Positions 53,472 to 64,000 of a stretch of DNA of 64,000 nt are shown one piece after another. The notes beneath the pieces were generated by a model. It searched no databases and was not told the DNA's origin. It worked only from the letters and a program-made list of their open reading frames with translations. Position 1 is the stretch's first letter. Each line of letters begins with the position of its first letter. The position numbers and the translations under genes were made by a program. The DNA comes from Ramlibacter terrae (GTDB lineage: Bacteria; Pseudomonadota; Gammaproteobacteria; Burkholderiales; Burkholderiaceae_C), in assembly GCA_013127575.1 (NCBI GenBank), contig CP053418.1:4526001-4590000 (forward strand), read 5' to 3'.

Positions 53472-55035
53472 GTGTCCGTGACGTTTTCGAGTGGCGCCGT
53501 GCTCGCGCGCCCGCTGCCTGCCGACGGCTCCGCGCCGCCGCGGCAAGGCGTGTCCGTCGGCGCCCGGCTTCTCGTCGGATATGGGGGCCTGCTGCTGCTG
53601 TTGGCGGTGCTGACGGGCATTGCAGCGTTCCACACCACCGGTTCGGTCCGCCTCGCGGTCCTGGTGCTGGGCATCGGCGGTGTCGCCGGCGGCGTGCTGC
53701 TCGCGGGCTGGCTCGCGCGCGGCGTCACGGCGCCGGTGCGGGAAGCCCCGGCCGTGGCGCGCCGCATCAGCAGCGGCGACCTGACCGGCGCGATCGACGT
53801 GCGCGGCGGCGGTGAACTGGGCCGCCTGATGCAGTCGCTGGGCGAGATGCACGACCGCCTTTTCAGCGTGGTCAGCCGGTGCGCACCGGCACCACCACCG
53901 TGGCATCGACGTCTTCGCAGATGAGCCGTGACAACGATGCGCTCTCCGCCCGCACCGAGACGCAGGTCGCGTCGCTGCAGGAGACCGCCGCCTCCATCGA
54001 GGAACTGACGGCCGCCGTGCGGCAGAACGCCGACAACGCGCAGCAGGCCCATGCCCTCGTGCAATCGGCCAGCAGCCGCGCGGCCGAAGGCGGCGCGGTG
54101 ATGGACGAAGTGGTGCGCACGATGGGGTCCATCCGCGACAGCTCGCGCAGCATCGTGGACATCATCAGCGTCATCGACGGCATCGCCTTCCAGACCAACA
54201 TCCTCGCGCTCAACGCGGCGGTCGAAGCCGCGCGCGCGGGCGAGCAGGGCCGCGGCTTCGCGGTGGTCGCGAACGAGGTGCGCGTGCTGGCGCAGCGCAG
54301 CGCCGCGGCGGCGAAGGAGATCAAGGCGCTGATCGGCACCTCCGTCGACAAGGTCGACGCGGGCGGGCGCCTGGTCGACCACGCAGGGCAGGCGATGGCC
54401 TCGATCGTCGCCTCGGTGCAGCAGGTGGCCGACCTGGTCAGCCAGATCAACCTGGCGAGCCGCGAGCAGAGCTCGGGCATCGAGTCGGTGAACAACGCCA
54501 TCGCGCGCATCGACCGCGGCACGCAGGACAACGCGGCGCTGGTCGAAGACGCCGCCAAGACCGCCAGTGCGCTCAACGAGCAGGCCGTGGGGCTGCTCAA
54601 GGCCGTCGCCGGCTTCCAGCTCGGCCAGCGCGAGCACGGCAGCGCGGACGAGGCCGTGGCGATGGTCAAGCGCGCCTGCGAATTCCATGCGGCGCACGGG
54701 CGCGAGGCGCTGGTGGCCGACGTGAACCGCACCGGCAAGGGCCGCTTCACCGACCGCGACCTGTACCTGATGGTCATCGACGCGAACGAGGCGGTGCTGC
54801 TGGCGCACGGCAACAACGTGCGCAACGTCGGCATGGGCCCGCAAAGCCGGGACATCGACGGCAAGCTGTTCCTGCAGGAAATGGCGCGCGTGGCGCGCCA
54901 GCAGGGCAGCGGCTGGTCGGACCACAAGTGGGCGCATCCCGTGACCAACGAGGTGCTCGCCAAGACCTCCTATGTGCAGCGTGCCGGCGACTGGCGGTGG
55001 TCTGCGGCATCTACAAGAACCGGGGCTCCGCATGA
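53472..55035 (+). CDS. Methyl-accepting chemotaxis protein with C-terminal Cache-like domain (two frame breaks)
   Basis: Chemoreceptor of ~520 residues; GTG start 53472 follows GGAAGG. Two hydrophobic helices ([40 protein letters not shown]) are separated by only a few residues, so there is no periplasmic sensor. HAMP follows, then a signalling domain with the hairpin tip [18 protein letters not shown] and [20 protein letters not shown]. After it comes a ~130-residue Cache-like domain ([40 protein letters not shown]). Breaks near 53880 (CCAGG restores [12 protein letters not shown]) and 54992. Confidence 0.88.
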
Positions 55036-55127
55036 CCGGTGGGTACTTGCGGCTTAGGCGGAAGGCTGAAGGGCCTTAGCGAATCGGCGTCTGGTAACTG
55101 CAAGCGAGACAAGTAACACTAAGAAAC

Positions 55128-55313
55128 ATGAACCGCATCAAACGCATTCTCGGACTGAACAACGTTCTGGAGCGCGCACGGGCCGAGACCAGGTCGATTC
55201 GCCCGACACCGTGATGCTCGCTTCGTACGCCGAGGCGGCCGAGGCGATGGAAGCCTTGCGCCACGCCGCCCCTGGCGAAAGCGGTGCAAGGCGAAAGCCA
55301 CGCCGCTTCCTGA
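55128..55313 (+). CDS. Possible small protein downstream of the MCP (two frame breaks)
   Basis: ATG 55128 opens MNRIKRILGLNNVLERARAE. With one indel at a CCAGG (55195) and removal of one C from CCCCTGG (55272) it continues DQVDSPDTVMLASYAEAAEA and ends AKAVQGESHAAS at 55313, about 62 residues, basic at the start and then helical. No family is recognised. The call rests on coherence after two corrections and is weak. Confidence 0.4.
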
Positions 55314-55326
55314 AGGCGCAGGCGGC

Positions 55327-56261
55327 TCAGGCCGCGCGGCCTTCCCAGACGAGGATGGCCGCGGCAGGTCTTCGAGCGCATTGCCGACCGACTTGAAGAC
55401 GGTGCGCTCCGAGGCGCTGCCGCGCCCCATGGCCGATTCGCGCGACAGGGCGGCGAGCGTGCCGCGCACTGAATTTCCCGCGATCACCCCGCGCGCCAGC
55501 GGCCCCAGCAACTCGCCGCTCTTCTTCATCGCCTCCTCGCTGTCCACGTAGAGCGAGGCCCCCGCGAAACACGCGTCGTCGGCCTCGCGCATGGCCGGCG
55601 TGAAACTCCCGATCAGGTCCGGTGGCTGCCGGGCCGCAGCCAGGCGCCGCGCACCACGGGCGACGTCGCCAGCGTGGCGCAGCTCACGATGTCGGCTTCG
55701 CCGCAAGCGGCCTGCAGGTCCGGCGCCGCCTGCGCCGGCAGGCCCTGCGCCTGCCACTCGCGCGCGAGCGCTGGGCCTTCTCCGCCGAACGGGCCCAGAC
55801 GCTGATGCGATCGATCGGGCGCACGGCGCCGTAGGCCTCCGGCAGCAAGCGCGCGACCTGCCCCGCCCCCACCACCAGCAGGTGGCGCGCATCCGGGCGC
55901 GCCAGCCAGCGGGCGGCCAGCGCCGACGCGGCGGCGGTACGGCGCGAGGTGAGCTCGGCGCCGTCGATCACGGCCAGCGGCACGCCCGTGACGCCGTCGA
56001 ACAGCAGGTAGCTCGCATGCAGGCCCGGCAGGCCGAGCGCCGCGTTGCCCGGCGCGATGTTGATCGTCTTGATGCCGTAGTACCTGCCCGGCACCAGGCC
56101 GGCATCACCAGCGAGGTGAAGTGGCCGCCGTCGGGCGTGGCGACCTCGTGCACGTGGCGCGCGGGCACCTCGCAGCCTTGCGCGAACATCGCCTGCAGGG
56201 CGGTGACGAGGCGGTCGAAGGGCAGCGCGGCGCGCGTGGCGGCGGCATCGAAGACTTGCAT
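55327..56261 (-). CDS. Ornithine cyclodeaminase / mu-crystallin family protein (four frame breaks)
   Basis: NAD-binding protein of ~311 residues. The N-terminal dimerisation region contains GRYYGIKTINIAPGNAALGL and LLFDGVTGVPLAVIDGAELT. The Rossmann fold is HLLVVGAGQVARLLPEAYGA, followed by ADIVSCATLATSPVVRGAWL and DLIGSFTPAMREADD. Breaks near 56095, 55766 (CCAGC for CCAGGC), 55622 and 55367 are all in damaged CCWGG strings. Members catalyse ornithine cyclodeamination or imine (ketimine) reduction; which applies here is not evident. Confidence 0.87.
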
Positions 56262-56266
56262 CGCGC

Positions 56267-56858
56267 TCAGGATAGCGCGCGCCGCGCCAGCAGCAGCCAG
56301 GCCGCGCCCATGGCCACGCCCGCCACCACGTCGGTCAGGAAGTGCGCGCCGAGGTAGACGCGGCTGAAGCACACCAGCACCACCATGGACAGCGCCGCTG
56401 CGATGGCCGCGATGCGCCGGGACCGCGTGCGCAGGTGCGCCAGCGCGATGCCGCACAGCGTGCCGTAGAACACGGTCGAAGCAACGGCGTGCCCGCTCGG
56501 GAAGCTGAAGGTGGTGAGGTGCACCAGCGGCTCGTCGAGTGCCGGGCGGATGCGCTGGAACACGTTCTTCATGCCCACGTTGAGCAGCATCGCCGCCGGG
56601 ATTACGAGGAGCGCGAGCGCTTCGCGCCTTCGCCGCAGCCACAGCAGCCACGCGGCCACGGCCGCCGTCGCGCCGAGGATGCCCACCGTGCGGTGCACCT
56701 CGCTGACTGCCAGCATGGCGCGCGTGAGCCAGCCCTGCCGGTGCGATGCGAGCCACAGCGTGATGCGCAGGTCGTGACCGGCAAGCACGCCGCCGGTCGT
56801 CACCTGCCAGGCCAGCACCGCCACCAGCAGGCAGGCAGGCGGGGGCCGCCGGCTTCAC
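56267..56858 (-). CDS. PAP2-family phosphatase (one frame break)
   Basis: Membrane phosphatase of ~196 residues with the three-part acid phosphatase signature: KNVFQRIRPALDEP, FSFPSGHAVAST and SRVYLGAHFLTDVVAG. It removes phosphate from lipid pyrophosphates or phosphatidate at the membrane outer face. A GTG at 56858 overlapping the GST stop gives MKPAAPACLLVAVLAWQV if one base of a five-C run is removed; without correction the frame starts near 56824. Coupled to the upstream GST gene. Confidence 0.87.
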
Positions 56859-57475
56859 GCCGCCCAGTCCGCCAGCACCTTGCGCACGACCGGGTCGGCT
56901 TCCATGCGGCGCATGTGGTCGGCCACCTTCGGGAAGCGCGCGACGTCGACGCCGTCGCCTTCGAGCCAGCGCGTGATGGTGAAGAGGTAGGGATCGCTGA
57001 TGCTGAAACGTTCGCCCAGCACCCACGGCCCCTTCAGCATCCGTTCTTCGATGAGCGCGAAGCAGTCGCCCATCGTCTGCGGCACCTTCTGCTTCATCGC
57101 TTCGATCGCCGCCGCATCGTCGGCCCAGCGGTAGCCGCGCACGCGGTGCGCATGCGCGACGTGCACGGTGGCGCAGAGGTAGTTGTTGAACTCGTTGACC
57201 TTCGCCATCAGGAAGGCGTCGTCGAGCGGAGCCAGCTTGGCCTCGGGAAAGCTCTGCGCGATGAAATGCAGCAGCGCCGGCGTTTCCGTGAGGATGCCTT
57301 GTTCCGTCGCCAGCGCCGGCACGCGGCCCTTGGGGTTGATGCGCAGGAATTCCGGCGAACGCTGCTGCTGCTTGTGGAAGTCGACGCTCTCGGCGCGGTA
57401 GGGCGCGCCGGCGTATTCGAGCGCGAGGTGCGTCGCAAGCGCGCACGTGGCGGGCGCGTAGTACAGCGTGAACAT
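56855..57475 (-). CDS. Glutathione S-transferase
   Basis: Intact 206-residue cytosolic GST. The thioredoxin-like N-domain has MFTLYYAPATCALATHLALE (Cys/Ser-type start of beta-class enzymes), cis-Pro NPKGRVPAL and the gamma-glutamyl-binding ILTETPALLHFIAQ. The helical C-domain has the N-capping/hydrophobic-staple motif in FSISDPYLFTITRWLEG. Conjugates or reduces small electrophiles with GSH. Lies 15 bp after the FKBP gene on the same strand. Confidence 0.95.
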   Translation of the reverse strand: MFTLYYAPATCALATHLALEYAGAPYRAESVDFHKQQQRSPEFLRINPKGRVPALATEQGILTETPALLHFIAQSFPEAKLAPLDDAFLMAKVNEFNNYLCATVHVAHAHRVRGYRWADDAAAIEAMKQKVPQTMGDCFALIEERMLKGPWVLGERFSISDPYLFTITRWLEGDGVDVARFPKVADHMRRMEADPVVRKVLADWAA

Positions 57476-57490
57476 CGCGGCGGCCCCGCC

Positions 57491-57928
57491 TCAGCGTTTC
57501 GTGACCGAGATCAGCTCGATCTCGAAGTGCAGCGTGGCATTGGGCGGCACCGACGCGCCGGCGCCGCGTTCGCCGTAGGCCATGGCGGGCGGGCAGACCA
57601 GCTTCGCCTTGCCGCCCGGACGCATCATCTGCACGCCCTCGGTCCAGCACGGGATCACGCGGTTGAGCGGGAACTCGGCGGGCTGCCCGCGCTTGTACGA
57701 GCTGTCGAATTCGCGGCCGTCGGGGAAGGTGCCGCGGTAGTGCACGCGGACGGTGTCGGACGCGGTCGGCGAGGCGCCGCTGCCGGCCTGCAGCGACTCG
57801 AACACGATGCCGCTGGCGGTGGTGACCTTGGCGCTGCCGGTGGCGCCTTGCAGGGCCGCCGGCTGCGCCACGCAGGCGGAAGCCATGGAGAGGACCAGCA
57901 GGGAGGTGGCGAGGCGGTGCAGCCGCAT
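57491..57928 (-). CDS. Exported FKBP-type peptidyl-prolyl isomerase
   Basis: Intact 145-residue protein. The signal peptide LATSLLVLSMASACVAQ may be a lipoprotein leader (lipobox MASAC). The FKBP domain has VRVHYRGTFPDGREFDSS, VIPCWTEGVQMMRPGGKAKL with the active-site Trp, MAYGERGAG and the terminal strand ATLHFEIELISV. Catalyses proline isomerisation in the periplasm. Start 57928 begins the signal peptide; upstream ATGs extend into non-conserved sequence. Confidence 0.93.
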   Translation of the reverse strand: MRLHRLATSLLVLSMASACVAQPAALQGATGSAKVTTASGIVFESLQAGSGASPTASDTVRVHYRGTFPDGREFDSSYKRGQPAEFPLNRVIPCWTEGVQMMRPGGKAKLVCPPAMAYGERGAGASVPPNATLHFEIELISVTKR

Positions 57929-58074
57929 GGGGGAGCTTTCGGAATGGAAATGGATGCGGGCGATTATTCCGCCTTTCGGCGGCCGCGGGCCGACAGTGGA
58001 ATGGCTGCGGTTCCTACGCGGCCGGGTTGAACTCCTGCGGCACCATGCAACGGTCTCATCCATAAGGAGTGCCC

Positions 58075-58266
58075 ATGTCGGACGACAAGAACAACTCGCA
58101 AAGCCGGGACCGCCAGCGCATCAACATCCACCAGGATTACGAGCTGCGCGACTGGTCGAAGTCGCTCAACACCACGCCCGAGCGCCTGAAAGAGGCCGTG
58201 GCCGCCGTGGGAGACCGTGCCGACAAGGTGCGGGAGTATCTAGGACAGGACAAGCCCAGCCGCTGA
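58075..58266 (+). CDS. DUF3606 small protein
   Basis: Intact 63-residue protein matching DUF3606: INIHQDYELRDWSKSLNTTP followed by ERLKEAVAAVGDRADKVREY. AAGGAG lies 6 bp before ATG 58075, a strong ribosome-binding site that decides the start. Acidic/basic, soluble, without known activity; members are often stress-induced, which is family lore and not shown here. Confidence 0.87.
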   Translation: MSDDKNNSQSRDRQRINIHQDYELRDWSKSLNTTPERLKEAVAAVGDRADKVREYLGQDKPSR

Positions 58267-58579
58267 GGCGCCGGGCCGGCGCTGGGGCGTGGGCAGCGCG
58301 AGCATCCGCGCCTACCTGCTCGACGCGCTGAAGGCCAAGCCGGGTCTCGACGGCGAGCCTTGAGGCGGTTCGAAGCCGCGTGTCAAGGGCTTTCCGTCGG
58401 CCCGCCCGGCGAGATATCCACCGTCACTGTGGACAACGGGGCTGGCAGGCCCCCGCCGCAGGGCGGAACGACGGCGGGGCGTGGCTTCCGCTGGAGTGCC
58501 TGCGAATTAAGCAGCGTCACCAACTTGTCACCATTCTCTGGCAGGCCCCGCCCGACCGGACGGTCGGTAGGCGCTCACG
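58267..58579. other. Intergenic stretch without a supported gene
   Basis: 313 bp between the DUF3606 stop and the convergent hybrid-kinase stop. The first ~100 bp resemble coding sequence ending in TGA (IRAYLLDALKAKPGLDGEP) but have no start and no recognised family. Near 58552-58567 a short dyad, CCGACC-GGAC-GGTCGG, lies just downstream of the kinase stop; it has no T tract and is a weak terminator candidate. Confidence 0.5.
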
Positions 58580-60566
<1,987 letters not shown>

Positions 60567-60574
<8 letters not shown>

Positions 60575-61436
60575 CGGGCTGCACACCCTCCATCTGCACG
60601 GGGATCGTCACGGAGAAGACGGAGCCCTTGCCGGCTTCGCTTTGCAGGCGCACGCTGCCGCCCAGCAGGTGCGCCAGCTTCTTGCTCAGCGACAGGCCGA
60701 GCCCGGTGCCGCGCAGGCGCTTCTGCAGCGGCGAGTTCACCTGCGAGAAGTCCTCGAAGATGCTCTGGTGGAATTCGGGCGCGATGCCGATGCCGGTGTC
60801 GGCCACGGAGAACGTCACCCATCCGTTGGCATCGACATAGGCCGCGATCCGCACCTCGCCGCGCGGCGTGAACTTCAGCGCGTTGGAAACGAAGTTGCGC
60901 AGGATCTGCGACAGCTTGCGGTCGTCCGTGTACAGCTTGGGAATGCCGACCGGCTCCTCGAACACGAGGTTCACGGCGGGATTGGTCAGCACCGGCTTGA
61001 ACATGCCGCGCAGCGCGGAGAACAGGTCGACCATCTCGAACCACGCCGGCGAGATCTCGACGCGGCCCGCTTCCACCTTGGCGAGGTCGAGCAGGTCGTC
61101 GACCATGTCGGCGAATTCGGCGGCGGTCTGCTGCACGAACACCACCTGCCGCTCCTGCTCGCTCGTGAGCGGGCCGTCGACCCGGTCGAGCAGCAGCCGC
61201 GTGATGCTGCGGATGGCATTGATCGGCGTGCGGAATTCGTGGCTCATGTAAGCGAGGAAGCGACTCTTGAGCTCGGTGGCCTCGCGCAGCTTGTCGGCCT
61301 GCGCGTCGAGCTCGGCGTACAGCGCGAGCACGCCGCGGTTGGTTTCCTCGAGTTCGGCGCGCAACTCCTGCGCCTCGCGGCGGCTTTCGGCCAGCGCGTG
61401 CACGGGATCTTCGGTGAGTGCGGGATCGCTCGCCAT
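60567..61436 (-). CDS. Soluble histidine kinase in the stressosome operon
   Basis: Intact 289-residue kinase with no membrane helix or classical sensor domain. The N-terminal ~60 residues form a coiled coil (ESRREAQELRAELEETNRGV). HisKA box KSRFLAYMSHEFRTPINAIR; ATPase NFVSNALKFTPRGEV, DTGIGIAPEFHQSIFEDFSQ and GTGLGLSLSKKLAHLLGGSV. Lying directly downstream of the phosphatase gene and overlapping the hybrid kinase, it probably receives its signal by protein contact, for example from the Rsb proteins; that is inference. Confidence 0.93.
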
Positions 61437-61438
61437 GG

Positions 61439-62457
61439 TCAGTCCTTGCGCCGCAGGATGGCCGCGGTGGCGTCGTCGCGCCCACGCGACTGGTCGCGCA
61501 CCAGGATGGCGGCCGCGAGCACCGGGTCGCGCCCGAGCACCGGCAGCAGCACCTCGGACTTCCAGCGGGGGCGATGCCGTCGCTGCACGCGATCAGCAAG
61601 GCATGCGGTGGCAGGCCGTGCCGGCTTCTTCGGGCGTGCGGATGGTGACGCCGGCGGTGCCGTGCTGCGACAGGAGCGTGCGGTCGGCGAGGCCGGAGAC
61701 CAGCCGGCCCATCACGTTGCCGGCGCCGGCGCTGCGCACCGTGCCCGCGGCGCCATCGACCTGGAACAGCATGACGGCGGCGCCGCGCGTGGAGCGCAGG
61801 CGCATGTGGACGTGGCCCAGCATGGTGGCGGGCGATGCCATTGGCTCGTGCGCGAAGGCCTCGAGCGCCGCGCTGGACGCTTCGGCGGCGTCGGGCCCGT
61901 GCCCGAGGCCGTCCGCGACGATCAGCGAAGCGCGATGGCCGTCGACCGCGAACGCCCACGCGTCGCCGCAGACGCGTTCGCCGGGCGCGGCCAGCGCGAT
62001 GGCGCCGACCTCGATGGCATGTTCGGCCCCGGGCGGCGCGGGCAGCGAAGCCGCGCCGCGCACGCGCCACGACCACCGTGCCGTCGGGGACCGCCGAATG
62101 CAGGTCGAAGGACGTGGCCAGCCGGCGCACCGCGCCGAGCCCGGTGCCGGGCGTGCCGCCGGTGGAAAAGCCGTCGTCGAGCGCGCGATGGACGTCGGCC
62201 ATGCCCGGGCCTTCGTCGATCGCGACCACCTCGACTTCGCCGCGCGACTTGCGCGCGGACAGCAGCAGCCGCCCGCCGACCGCGTGGCGCAGCAGGTTGG
62301 TGCAGAGCTCGGTGACCACGATGGCCAGCCGTCCGGCTTCGACTTCGTCGAGCCCGCAGTCGTGCGCGAGTTCGGCGGCATGCCGCCGGGCCTCGCCGGT
62401 GCGGCTCGGATCCTCCATGGGAAAGACAGCATGGAAGCTGCCCACGATCATTTCCAC
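61439..62457 (-). CDS. Fusion of anti-sigma-type ATPase with SpoIIE-like phosphatase (three frame breaks)
   Basis: About 340 residues. The N-terminal ~130 form a GHKL ATPase of the RsbW/RsbT type (GRLAIVVTELCTNLLRHAVG, VVAIDEGPGMADVHRALDDG, TPGTGLGAVRRLATSFDLHS). The C-terminal ~190 are a PP2C-like SpoIIE domain with metal-site Asp in ERVCGDAWAFA, LIVADGLGHGPDAAEAS and ACSDGIAP. The latter resembles RsbX, which dephosphorylates RsbR/RsbS. Breaks are near 62060, 61608 and 61570. Start is GTG 62457 or ATG 62451, overlapping the rsbT stop. Confidence 0.85.
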
Positions 62458-62854
62458 CGGGTGATGCTCACGCGGGTGCCTTCGCCGGGAACGGAGGCAA
62501 GTTCGAACTCGTGCACCAGCCGTTTGCTGCCCGGCAGGCCGGGCCCATGCCGCCGCCGGATGTCCAGCCGTCGGTCAGGGCGAGGCGGGTGTCGGGGATG
62601 CCAGGACCGGTGTCCTCGAAATGCAGCCGCAGCCCGCGCCGGATGCCGTCGTCGAGCAGTTCCCAGCGCATCCCGCCGCCGCCGCCGTGGACCAGCGTGT
62701 TGCGCGACAGCTCGCTCGCCGCGGTGATCATCTTGGTCTGGTCGACCAGCGAGAACTTCAGGGCCTGCGTGAGGACGCGGACCTTCTGCCGGCTCGCGAC
62801 GATGTCCTCCTCGGAGCGCAGCGGCAGCGCGCCTTGCGTTTCATCAGCGGACAA
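62448..62854 (-). CDS. rsbT: RsbT-type serine/threonine kinase (one frame break)
   Basis: GHKL-fold switch kinase of ~135 residues that phosphorylates RsbR and RsbS and is released on stress. ATP-binding boxes are MITAASELSRNTLVHGGGGG, LHFEDTGPGIPDTRLALTDG and, once the break near 62547 is corrected by CCTGG, GGGMGLGLPGSKRLVHEFEL. The start ATG 62854 lies inside the rsbS 3' end (11-bp overlap), and the stop overlaps the phosphatase start, so the genes are translationally coupled. Confidence 0.92.
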
Positions 62855-63217
62855 GCGGGTTCTCCTTGCGGCCGAGCGCCGGGAGTTCCATGCCCCGTTC
62901 GACGTTGAGCGCGGTGCGCACGCCTTCGAGGGAGAGGCCGAGTTCGACCAGCGTGATCGCCACGGCCGGCTGCATGCCCACCACCACCGTGGTGGCGTCG
63001 AGGATGCGCGAGATGCCGGAGATGCTGGCGAGCATGCGGCCGACGAACGAGTCGACGATCTCCAGCGCGGAGATGTCGATCATCACGCCCTTGGCGCCGG
63101 ACGATGCGATCTTGTTGGCCGGGTCGTCCTGCAGCGCCAGCGCCATCTGGTCCTGCATGTCCACCGGATGGTGACCAGCAGGACGGAGCCCATCTGGAGG
63201 ATCGGGATGCGGTACAT
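62844..63217 (-). CDS. rsbS: RsbS-type STAS stressosome scaffold protein (one frame break)
   Basis: STAS-domain protein of ~124 residues. It begins MYRIPILQMGSVLLVTI; the break at 63164 (CCGG) becomes VTIQVDMQDQMALALQDD when A is restored in CCAGG. The conserved GVMIDISALEIVDSFVGRML contains the serine region that RsbT phosphorylates in RsbS; LDATTVVVGMQPAVAITLVE and LGLSLEGVRTALNVERGM complete the domain. It co-assembles with RsbR to form the stressosome core. Confidence 0.94.
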
Positions 63218-63226
63218 GTGCCCGGC

Positions 63227-64000
63227 CTACTTCGCGCGGGTGATGACGTAGCCCTGCTGCTCCATGGCGAGGCTCAGCGCGTCCGCCAGGCTGGCCTTGG
63301 AGGCGATGCCCTGCAGGTCGATGCCCGGTGCACGATGGTCTGCGCGATCTGCGGGCGGATGCCGCTGATGATGCACTCGGCGCCCATCAGCCGGATCGCG
63401 GCCACGGTCTTGAGCAGGTGCTGCGCCACCAGCGTGTCGACGGTGGGCACGCCCGTGATGTCGATGATGGCCAGCCGCGAGCCGGTGGCCACGATGCGCT
63501 CGAGCAGCGTTTCCATCACGACCGGGTGCGGGCCGAATCCAGCGTGCCGATCATAGGCACCGCCAGCACGCCTTCGAACAGCTTGATGACCGGCGTGGAC
63601 AGCTCCAGCAGGTCCTGCTGCTGGCGGCGGATGATGTCCTCGCGGGTCTGCTGGTAGACCGTGACGGTGGCCTGCGCCATGCGGTCGGCCACGGCCGAGA
63701 TCGCCCACAGCGCGGCGACCTGCCCGTCCACGGGGACGTTGGCCTGCACCAGGCCGAACAGCGGCCGCTTGACGGCCAGCACGAACATGCTGGTGTCGCC
63801 GGCGGACTGGCCCTGCGCCGCGCGCGTGCGCGAGAGCGACTCGAGCGTCTGGCGCAGCGCGGCCCACTGGGGGCCCGGAAAACATCGGGATCGGCGCCGG
63901 CTTGCAGCGCATCGCGCAGCGCATGCAGCACTTCCTCGGCTTCGCCGCGCATGGACCTGCGACCGGCGTCGGTGACGCGGCTGGAAGCGGCGCCCGCCTC
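63227..64000 (-). CDS. rsbR: RsbR-type STAS co-antagonist, partial at window end (three frame breaks)
   Basis: The frame is open to position 64000, so the start lies outside. The visible ~258 residues comprise an RsbRD-type helical N-domain (MFVLAVKRPLFGLVQANVPV, WAISAVADRMAQATVTVYQQ) and a C-terminal STAS domain (LAIIDITGVPTVDTLVAQHL, MGAECIISGIRPQIAQTIVH) with both threonines that RsbT phosphorylates in RsbRA-type proteins. Breaks near 63870, 63523 (CCAGG restores ARTQVVMETLL) and 63326 (CCTGG restores VHLGIDLQGIASK). No haem-globin or PAS sensor domain is visible in the part present. Confidence 0.9.

Overview
The window is a gene-dense, GC-rich chromosomal segment. Its gene content (TRAP and NitT/TauT transport, class III formaldehyde oxidation, MASE1 and PAS kinases, LysR and FixJ regulators, a DUF1330/DUF2783/DUF3606/DUF3014 complement, PQQ glucose dehydrogenase) points to a betaproteobacterium of the Comamonadaceae/Burkholderiales type (Ramlibacter/Variovorax-like). 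That assignment is an inference from gene families; no rRNA or tRNA gene was recognised. I see no insertion sequence, prophage or CRISPR array.

Most genes are interrupted by one to five single-base frame breaks. They are not random: in most cases I examined, reading continues with the family's canonical motif if a CCTGG or CCAGG is restored at the break. This looks like systematic consensus error at a CCWGG (Dcm-like) motif, not gene decay. Frameshifted genes are therefore annotated full length with break positions, and not as pseudogenes. The exception is a DUF2254 remnant that lacks its N-terminal part.

Layout. 0-8.3 kb: glutathione reductase, a NepI-like exporter with LysR regulator, a Tat-type alpha/beta hydrolase, a cyclophilin-like protein, DUF1330, an iron-containing alcohol dehydrogenase and a second LysR. 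8.4-12.2 kb: a NitT/TauT-type ABC operon (two permeases, ATPase, small membrane protein, binding protein). 12.5-15.4 kb: a Cys-rich copper-storage-type protein and a MASE1 kinase/FixJ-type regulator pair. 15.5-19.1 kb: an overlapping run of DUF3014, a CPA2 antiporter, a YbdK-type glutamate-cysteine ligase and the DUF2254 remnant. 19.2-26.2 kb: PQQ glucose dehydrogenase, an OmpR-class two-component pair, a DegP-type protease and an NhaP-type antiporter. 26.3-37.4 kb: small proteins, an AI-2E-family membrane protein, a GAF/GGDEF/EAL phosphodiesterase, exonuclease III, a class A beta-lactamase, an MFS transporter, a Sel1 protein and a PAS kinase.

37.8-49.8 kb is a catabolic island. A metallo-hydrolase, DUF2783 protein, flavin monooxygenase and LuxR regulator lie on the minus strand. 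Divergent to them are a VOC protein, fumarylacetoacetase-family hydrolase, aldehyde dehydrogenase, complete TRAP transporter, 3-hydroxyisobutyrate dehydrogenase-type reductase and MmgE/PrpD protein. The parts suggest uptake and degradation of an aromatic or cyclic organic acid whose identity the sequence does not give.

49.8-58.3 kb: an EamA exporter, TruC, the formaldehyde pair frmA-fghA, an MCP with a C-terminal Cache-like domain, an ornithine cyclodeaminase homologue, PAP2 phosphatase, glutathione S-transferase, FKBP and DUF3606. 58.6-64.0 kb (minus strand, running off the end): a stressosome module rsbR-rsbS-rsbT followed by an ATPase/SpoIIE-phosphatase fusion, a histidine kinase and a hybrid kinase/response regulator, mostly with overlapping starts and stops. 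This is the most system-like unit in the window: a stressosome apparently wired into phosphorelay output.
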